From contig NC_092665.1 in assembly GCF_032118995.1 (NCBI RefSeq), positions 13,822,012-13,886,011 of the forward strand: 64,000 nt of DNA, read 5' to 3'. A model generated the notes under the pieces. The model was not told the origin of the DNA. It worked only from the letters and a program-made list of their open reading frames with translations, and made no database searches. Below are positions 56,518 through 64,000 of the stretch, in pieces. This DNA is from Asterias amurensis (lineage: Eukaryota > Echinodermata > Asteroidea > Forcipulatida > Asteriidae). Numbering within the stretch: the first letter of the stretch is position 1; every line of letters begins with the position of its first letter. Position numbers and translations under genes: made by a program.

Positions 56518-59500
56518 TAGTCACCTATGACTTTGAGTTGTGGGTTTTCCTTCTGTACCTTGGCACCTTGGGAGATCGTTCTGTATATCAGGTAAATAAA
56601 AGAAAGAAGATAAGAAACTCTTCCAGGCGTCTTCTATGGTTCCTATAAACGGTAATTTGTATATTGGTTAAATTAATAATAATAATAATATGCAAGTTTA
56701 ACATCTATTAAATTGTTTGCAGTACCATAACATAGGATTCAAACTGCCTCTAGCTACCAGGCAATCTCGGTAGTCTAGTTGGTAAGACACTGCTCTAGAA
56801 TTGCAAGGGTCGTGGGTTCAAATCCCACCAAGTAAATATGCCTGTGATATTTTTTTTTCACAGGACTATTGCCTGAAGTGTTCTATGTATTTTATAAGTT
56901 GTTATACTTTCAAAAAGCCCTATGAATTTCCTTGTGTTGGACAATAAAGTTTAATCTATCTATCAATCTACGGGTAGTCTCTTTTCCAGTCAAGTTTCTA
57001 TAGAATGCATCCCCACAAACCGGAGGGAAAAGGGGGTACTCACAGGTCACCATATTTCTCCATCATGAACTCAGCTAGATTGTTCAGGATCGGTTCGCTG
57101 TGCAATCTCACAAACTGCTCTCTGCATATCTAAGCAAAAAAATAAAAACAAAAAATGTCAGCCTTTGAGAAAGACACTGCAAGGGTCAAAGTTTAACACA
57201 ATGACCACTTGTTTGCATTTATACCACAACTTATATTTGATTGGTTTTAGTGAATGTCTCTTTTTACAATTTTATTTGGTCACAGCTGGTCTGTTTGTAC
57301 AATCTCTTTGCAGTTTTAAAATTGTGCATACTCCTATTGTGTATTTTATAACTTTCCATTGTATATTGTTAATTTCTTTAATTGCTTGTCATTGTTCGCT
57401 TGATTTTGAACTTATTTTTAAATCTTGTTGTTCTTGCTGATTATCTAAATTTTTAATGTTTCTCTGTATTAGCGCCATGGAGCATTGTTTTCGATGGATA
57501 TGGCGCTACATAAATTTTTACTATTATTATTATTATTACTAATATTGGTAAGCAGTTTGTAATAGACCTTTATCACGGTGCAGCCATCTTTAATTTCTCC
57601 CATTGATATCAATTTTACCAAACCTAGGCTTTAAGAACAAAATAGCCTGGTATCTGTTTGCAAAAGGATTATAAGCATTCATTATTGTTATTCGATACTA
57701 GGAACAAGACCAGGATGGAGGCAGCATGATAATGGTCAATAGCTAATTCTTGTTCCTTGTTCCCAAACAAGAATGAGAACTTACAGTTAAGTATTAAAAC
57801 TATATACAAGTAGTTTTTCAAGACAAATAATTTTTCTAGTAGGCCTAGATGGTAAGCAGTGCCATTAAACTGGGCCCTTATCGCAAAAGGGTATTTGCGA
57901 AAAAAGGTCTATGATGGGTCTTCCTTTGATCTCATTGAGGGCGCTGCAGCCGTTTTCACAAAGCATCTTCGAATACGGAATTTAACTTGTCCTAAGTCCT
58001 GAAAAAAGACAGTCGGATTCTGTTTTCCCTTACTCTGTTCATGACATTGATGGAGGCGGCATGTGTCCAGAAACAGTCATGCACAGAGGCGTAAGCAATG
58101 CCCTCGTGGTGACAATTGAGAGACGTTAGCATCATGTGAGTTGAGTCCAAGGAGTGGATGAAGTTTGGTGGGAAGGCGTTCTTCTGCTTCATGGTATCCG
58201 GTAACCTGAAAAAAAAAACATTTAAAAAAAAAGGAGGATTAAAAGGTTTACCCTTTCGGCATCAATTTTGTTTGTTTTCATATTAACGACTTCTGGTAAA
58301 AAACATAATTTCTTCCTTGATAAAAACAGGATTACCAACCAAATTTACATTTGTTGCATAGTGCTTGTTACTGGTACTCGGCTGTTGTTTGCTTATCCTG
58401 AAAATCATGTGGAAATTTGGTTGGTAATCCTGCTTTTATCGCGGCAAAAATTTCATGCTAAGCAAATTTTTATGCTTAGCAGCTCTATGAAATTGGGCAG
58501 CGGGACTTACTCGTCTGTATTGGAGCGGTCAGTGTGGTACATGACATGGTCAGCGTGGTTAATGACCTTCATGTTCTTCTTGTGGTAGGGCTGGATGACC
58601 GGCAAGCCCAGGGGGGTTACCCACTCCACTGTCTGACCTGCCTTGGAGATCAACCACGCACAATCAGTCAACCAATCCTACGAAAGGAACCACAAACATT
58701 AAGCCAAGCTGTGATGGTGCGAACGAGGGCACAGGACACCTTTGGTCATAGACCGATCCATTAAAGGCAGTGGACACTATTGGTAATTACTCAAAATAAT
58801 TATTGCCAGAAAAACCTTTCTTGGTGACGAGTAATGGGGAGAGGTTGATGGTATAAAACATGGTGAGAAAGGGCTCCCTCTGAAGTGCTTAGTTTTCGAG
58901 AAAGAAGTACTTTTCCACGAATTTGATTAAGTTTTCGAGAAAGAAGTAATTTTTCATATAAAAATTACCTCTTTATCAAAAACTACGTTACTTCAGAGGG
59001 AGCCATTTCTCACAATGTTTTATACTATCAACAGCTCTCTACTACTCGTTACCAAGTAAGGTTTTATGCTAACAATTATTTTGAGTAATTACCAATTGTG
59101 TCCTTACTACAAAAAAACCCAAGTGTGCCTGAACATTTCATTAAGAATTTGTTCGGCAGGCTGAAGGTTAAAAATCAATGTTATTTTGATCAAACATCAT
59201 CAACATTTAGGAATGAACTACAAAAATTATCTGTAGGCCTACACAAATTTATCACTGAAAAACACTAAAAACGACATGCTTACAAAATATAACACGAAAA
59301 AAAAAAAAAAAAAATTAAAATCTAGACCAGTCAGTTACGAATAAAACAATCATTACTCTAAGTAAAAATACAAACTAGCAAAATTAAAAGTTATCATCAA
59401 GAAGAATTATACGATACACCTGTTAAAAAAAAACCTACATTCACACAAACATATACAAAAGTATGTACACAGATGGAATTGATCAAGAGCAAAAGCTATC

Positions 59501-62500
59501 ACAAAAACAACGCAAATAATACAAGATACAAAATATGATGAAAGAACAGACATTTGTACAGAATGGTTAAATCTTGAACGTTGGAAAAGTGTTTTTTCTA
59601 TATCAGCAGCGTTCTCCCGTAACAGTTGTCCGTTGGCCAGATACCAGTTGAAACACCGGAGGACCGGTCAAAATCCTCCCCAAGTGGTCTGGCGGGCTAC
59701 TTCAGTGTTGAAAAGCTTCCCTATTTCATTTAAAAAGGTGATGGACTAGTTTAATGACAAGCCAACTAGTCCTCCAGGCAAGTCACAAAAAAAAGTTTAG
59801 GCCAAACTCAAGCATTTCCATTTACGACACATATTCTGGGGAATTGATACCCGAATCTCTCTGGTTTTCGTGAACATCTCCCGAAGGATTTTGAAGACAT
59901 TTCACGCTGGGTAGCAAGCCTCATACAGCCTGATCTCTGGACCAAGTTTGACCTTAGAGCCCTTCCTCAATCTATCAAAATCAAGCATTTCCATTTTACG
60001 AGGATTTTACCTGAATCTCTCTGGTTTTCGTGAACATCTCCCGAAGGCTCTTGAAGACATTTCTCGCCAGGTAGCCGGCTGCATAAAGCCGGACCTCTGA
60101 TGGTACCTCACTCAGCTGCTTGTGGATCTGCCACTTCCCGCCGTACATCGTCACGCCGTAAACCACCGTCATAACGGTCTGCTTCACAACCTACACAAAA
60201 TATAAAACATTTAAAATGTTAAAAACTTCACTGGCTGCCTGTCAAATAAACAACTCCAGAGCAAAATCTTCTCCTTTGATTTCAAGTGGGATCCTTGGTC
60301 AATGATGTTACGGCCGAGTTGTCCCCAGATCTCCCTGTCCCTCATGCATGTAGATATTTCTCCAGCTGTCACAAACCCAGTGTCCCTTATTAGTAGGTCC
60401 ACATAAGTCAGGTGACCTGGACCTCTTTGAACTCAACCTTGCTTTAGGCTCCCACAGTAGGTGGCAACGTCCCCTGGAAAAAAAAGTTGATTTGTAGCCC
60501 ACACCTTGAAGTGGCCTTCAGGCCTTGTGTGTCTGGCGACTTGCATAACAAATTTGTAAAAATTTAAAAATTAGCTGTAACATGAAATTGGAAAATTTGA
60601 CTTGTGAACCGTTTAGAAAGCCTGATTAATAGACTCGTCCGAGTCTTCTTAGTTTTACATACCTTGCGTTGAATGTGACCGGTTAACAGCTTGGCTTGTG
60701 GAACGCCATTCTCTGCATCTCTCTTGCAAATCTCTTCAACCTACAAATACATCCAGAAGCGATATTTTATAAATTCATTTGTTTTCATTTCAGTTTGTTA
60801 GCCAGCAAATAATAATAATTGAATGAATTATAAACTTAATGGTTATGGTGCTACCTTAATTATTCTTATTATAATTATTTGCTAATGAACTCAATGAATT
60901 GAAATCAATTCATTGAGTTCATTAGCAAATAATTATAATAAGAATAATTAAGGTAGCACCATAACCATTAAAAAGAAAAATGCTCACAGGTGCTTTAAAT
61001 AAAATTGACATTGTCCAAAACTAATACTAATTTAAAAACATTGAACAAATTGCAAATAAAAAATAACAACCGAGAAAAATGACCCTATAAATCTGGATGG
61101 AAAAAATTGCTAAACATTCTGTGCCTGATTTAATAGAGCTGCTTTAAGCGTAGAAAATTATACTCATCAGAATAAGGTTACCAGCCAAAAGACCATTCCA
61201 CAAGGACAATTTCTGACTGGTAACCTGCATATTTTTGCTTAGCAGAAAATTGTCAGCATTATTTTTGAGCTTAGGACCTTTGACCATCAGGTCAAGCTAT
61301 TACCATTTGAGCGACTCCGCTGTACACGTCCTGTGGGACATCCGTGGGACAGAGGTTGACTTGGTGGGAGCCGATGACATCCCTGCCTAAGGCCGCGTAG
61401 TGCTGAAGACCGTTACACGATCCATCCTGGGAGAAAAAACAAAAACAACAACAACCCATCAGGGTAAAATACAAGAACAATCAATATGGTAAAATGTACT
61501 TTTTCGGCCGGCCTGGCCGCCAGTGTCTGTTCAAGCTTTTGGGATTTGCTTTTATGGTTTTATTGTGGTTTTTGATCATGTGGTTTCTCTTAAGGTCCAA
61601 GCCTGATGACCCGAATCTTAAACCATTCTTAAAGAACCACAGCTTTGGCTTTGGCTTCTACACCTTCCGCCTATGATCTGCCATCTTTTCAGGGGAATAT
61701 CAATACCTACCTTCAGCTCCACTGAGTTTCTGCAATTCTATGTTTTTTCCCTTTAGCCCTTTACCTAGAGTGGCTTTTAGCCTTGTTTTGGGCGAACTTG
61801 AGTAACAAAATCTTTAAAAAAATCGTTCGAAATCCCGAAGCGAAACTCTACGCTTTCAAAAATTGCCAAGGGAGCCAGAGCCTTAGCCAAAAGTCGCACT
61901 GGATTACCTACCTGATGTACAGGCAAGTGGCTTATGAAGCCACTGGGGTCTGGAAGCTTCAGGGCGTTGATGATCTCAATGCAACAAGCGAGGGCCTGCC
62001 ACTTGTCCTCGGCGCCCTTCCACCAACCCTTTCCCTCCAAGGGTTTTTCCGCCGAGTCCTTGATCTCCGGCAATATCTCATTTGCATAGGCTAATCTCTC
62101 GGGCAATGAGCACCTGGGATTAATAACATCAAGCAGTCACTGATTATCTTTTTTATGTGTTTGAAATGTTTTTATGCAAAATATTTGTTATCAATGTTTT
62201 CTTTGCTAACTTTGCGACAAACTGTGTTGAAGACGATCCAAGAGAACTTTTTTTTTTTGTCGGGGCCCAATTTCATAAAGCTGTTTCGGCAGAAAATTCT
62301 GTTTGGCAAGTTTCTTGCCTTAGCAAGAAATGATCGTGGGTACCGGTTACATCAATGCTAACTGTACAATATCCTGGCTGGTAAACGTCTTTTTGCTAAG
62401 CAAAAGTTGTTTAAGCTGAGCAAGTTTTAGTGCTTACAGGCTTTATGAAACTGGGCCAAGGGGTCGATTTCACAAAGAGCTTTTCCTATGTTGAGATAAT

Positions 62501-63978
62501 TCAAGTGAGAAGACAATTACCAATAGTGTCCGGTGTCTGGTGTCTTTAACTCTTTGTGAAACCCACCCCTGGACTGTTGCAGGGTTTACAAGAAGAGGGA
62601 AACAAACAGAGACGAAACAAACAGAGGCAGCGCTAATACCTCTTCTTGTGACCGGTCAGATTAACCAGGTGGATCTTAAGCCAGTCGAGTCCTGCGGGAC
62701 CCAGCGGTAGTCCCTCGGCGAACATTAAGATGCTCCGTGTGACGTCGCTGCCCATGTGATTGAAGTGGGGCGGGCATGGGTAGACCCGGCCACGGAAGTC
62801 CATGTTGTGTGGAAACCAGAAGATCTCGTTCCGATACTGAACAAAGAAAACCAAGTGGTCAGTGAAAATCGGTAACCACATTCATAGAGCTGTTTAAGCA
62901 TGAAAAGTAGCTAAGCAACAATTTTGTGCTTACCAGCATAAGGTAACCAGCTAAAACATCATGTCATATGTTCCCTGTGACTGGTATTCTGTTTATTTTT
63001 GCCGAGCAGCAAATTTTCTGCTTAAGAGCCAACGAATCGGGCGCTGGGCCAAATTCTGTGGCTCTGCAGAGTTATGCGCTTACAGTAACCATTCTACGCT
63101 TACAGGTTAAGTCGAGAATGTCTACACTAGTCAAGTAGGCTAAGCAAAGAAAACTCACACTCGGGGGTGCTCATTGGAAGGTGCATGGAGACCAACTACG
63201 TTAATTTTTTGAAATTTCAATCATAAACTCACCTTGTCTGCGATAGAGAACTTATACAACGCATCCATCCTTAGGCTGTGCATCTCAGCTTGCTTCTTGC
63301 GTAACAGCGCCCTCTGTTGCTGAATCTTTACCAGGTCATTCTGGGTCAGCTCCCTACAGTTTGTGCATTTTTGTTGTTAGAGGAGAATTATAAAAGCAGC
63401 CGTTAAAAATATTGAATCCTGTTAATTGGCATTTCTATTGAAAGTGTACTTAAAAAAGAAACCCCAAAATGGCCTTGCCTTCTCGAAGTTGAAATTCATG
63501 GCCTGCTGTACAACACAGGGTAATCATGGGACCTTTGGCAATGTGACATAAAAAACTAGTGTAATGAGTCCACAGAAACCATTACAAAACGTTTCGGGCA
63601 GTTAGGGTTTCCTGGTCCCAATTTCATGGCTCCGCTTACTTCCGAATTCTGCGCTTATGATCACCATTCTCCGCTTACTGTGCAAGCGCCGAATATCTGC
63701 GCTAGCTATGTAAGCAAAGAATGCCTAGTAACGTTTAGTACGCGCATGCACGAGTACAAATTCTCTGAACTACGCTTGCCGTAAGCGCAGAATTCCCTGC
63801 TTTCGTAAGCGCTGAGTTTTTCCCATTATTGTGACCGCAGAAGTGAACTCTGGTTAAATGATAATAATCAAGATTACCCAGTCGGCTTGGGGATTGGTTC
63901 AACCACAGAAGGGGGCTGAGCAATGTCTAGCTCCGGACTCCCACCTTTCTGGAAGACGTTGATGATCACGTCTAAAAT
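56445..63978 (-). CDS. POLRMT: Mitochondrial DNA-directed RNA polymerase, C-terminal 520 aa (5' part off window)
   Basis: Exons in order: 63978-63878, 63353-63233, 62836-62640, 62113-61912, 61426-61304, 60740-60663, 60190-60011, 58677-58511, 58205-58034, 57129-57044 and 56580-56445; 1563 nt, phases match and the first begins in phase 0. This is the T7-like catalytic core. [20 protein letters not shown] is the palm entry. [16 protein letters not shown] is motif A with a catalytic Asp. [15 protein letters not shown] is motif B (O helix Lys and Tyr). HDCFWTHA is motif C with the second catalytic Asp. The end VLKSTFFFS is the conserved POLRMT C-terminus. The enzyme transcribes mtDNA in the matrix. 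The N-terminal half (targeting peptide, PPR and promoter-binding regions) should lie to the right. Confidence 0.95.
56730..56960 (+). mobile_element. tRNA-derived SINE copy with LINE-like tail
   Basis: aggattcaaactgcctctag, tctagttggtaagacactgc and ggtcgtgggttcaaatccca, then tgcctgtgatatttt and a tail ttggacaataaagtttaatc followed by atctatctatc. Last intron of POLRMT. Confidence 0.65.
57230..57560 (+). mobile_element. LINE 3' UTR-like remnant
   Basis: A T-rich stretch ends in gatatggcgctacataaatt, then a run of attattatt, which is the typical tail of a non-LTR element. No coding part remains. POLRMT intron. Confidence 0.5.
58304..58499. mobile_element. Family 5 palindromic element, left end trimmed
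   Basis: aaaaacaggattaccaacca is mirrored by tggttggtaatcctgctttt, and the right end is ctctatgaaattgggc. It lies in a POLRMT intron. Confidence 0.75.
58761..59105. mobile_element. Family 1 MITE copy
   Basis: TTAAAGGCAGTGGACACTATTG ... attaccaattgtgtcc; the right half mirrors the left, and the right TTAA is lost. It lies in a POLRMT intron. Confidence 0.75.
59815..59945 (-). repeat. Decayed tandem duplicate of part of a POLRMT exon
   Basis: gaatctctctggttttcgtg, aacatctcccgaagg and tttgaagacattt match the 3' half of the exon 60190-60011 and its donor flank (59978-60105). The copy carries an in-frame stop (TAC CCA GCG TGA) and is unlikely to code. It lies directly in the following intron. 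Confidence 0.8.
60836..60971. repeat. Near-perfect palindrome, 136 bp
   Basis: ttaatggttatggtgctacc is mirrored exactly by ggtagcaccataaccattaa, and the match continues to the centre gaattgaaatcaattc. Almost no loop remains. It lies in a POLRMT intron, 3' of it being the exon ending at 61304. Confidence 0.92.
62258..62458. repeat. Family 5/12-type element (ggggcccaatttcataaagc)
   Basis: ggggcccaatttcataaagc at the left and gctttatgaaactgggcc at the right are inverted ends. Related sequence also lies at about 61127-61264, 62876-63052 and 63605-63835, all in POLRMT introns. Confidence 0.65.
62460..62575. mobile_element. Family 3 palindromic element with a family 1 fragment inside
   Basis: ggggtcgatttcacaaagag ... 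ctctttgtgaaacccacccc are inverted ends. Between them lies aagacaattaccaatagtgtcc, which is family 1 right-end sequence. It lies in a POLRMT intron. Confidence 0.65.
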
Positions 63979-64000
63979 CTGAAGAAAAAAATAAAATAAA

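Overview
The window reads as nuclear DNA of an animal, most likely a deuterostome and probably an echinoderm. Genes are split by short exons with GT/AG introns, the recognisable proteins are metazoan (TMCO4, a FOXJ2/FOXJ3 forkhead factor, mitochondrial RNA polymerase, a scavenger-receptor SRCR protein), and introns and spacers are packed with short foldback or TIR elements, tRNA-like SINEs and LINE 3' ends. The echinoderm placement is inference from gene style and repeat style; nothing in the sequence names the species.

Layout, left to right: (1) 257-5072, plus strand, a six-exon class I SAM methyltransferase (280 aa). (2) 6179-12800, minus strand, an unrecognised 1232-aa hydrophilic protein, almost all in one 3.6-kb exon, with a seven-base coding first exon and a cluster of CRE motifs upstream. 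(3) 15424-21662, minus strand, a five-exon lysine-rich two-RRM protein, probably nucleolar. (4) 24332-26544, plus strand, a complete four-exon single-SRCR membrane protein. (5) 27847-39059, minus strand, TMCO4 in 13 coding exons including a 21-base microexon. (6) 40689-51242, plus strand, a FOXJ2/3 forkhead factor in nine coding exons, divergent from TMCO4, with YY1-like motifs on both sides of the shared upstream region. (7) 56445-63978, minus strand, the catalytic C-terminal 520 aa of POLRMT in 11 exons, its 5' part lying beyond the right edge. I predicted exon borders by eye; in every gene the splice phases close without a frame break.

The genes do not form a pathway. What stands out is local tandem duplication of pieces of exons: four extra copies of the POLRMT C-terminal coding end in its 3' flank, duplicated 5' parts of TMCO4 exons 5 and 6, a decayed duplicate of part of a POLRMT exon, and a 39-bp repeat carrying the splice donor inside the SRCR domain. 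Several families of short non-autonomous elements end in TTAA followed by AGG or AGC; one copy sits within about 10 bases of a TMCO4 splice acceptor, and others are nested in one another. I saw no capsid- or envelope-bearing element, CRISPR array, rRNA gene or convincing functional tRNA.
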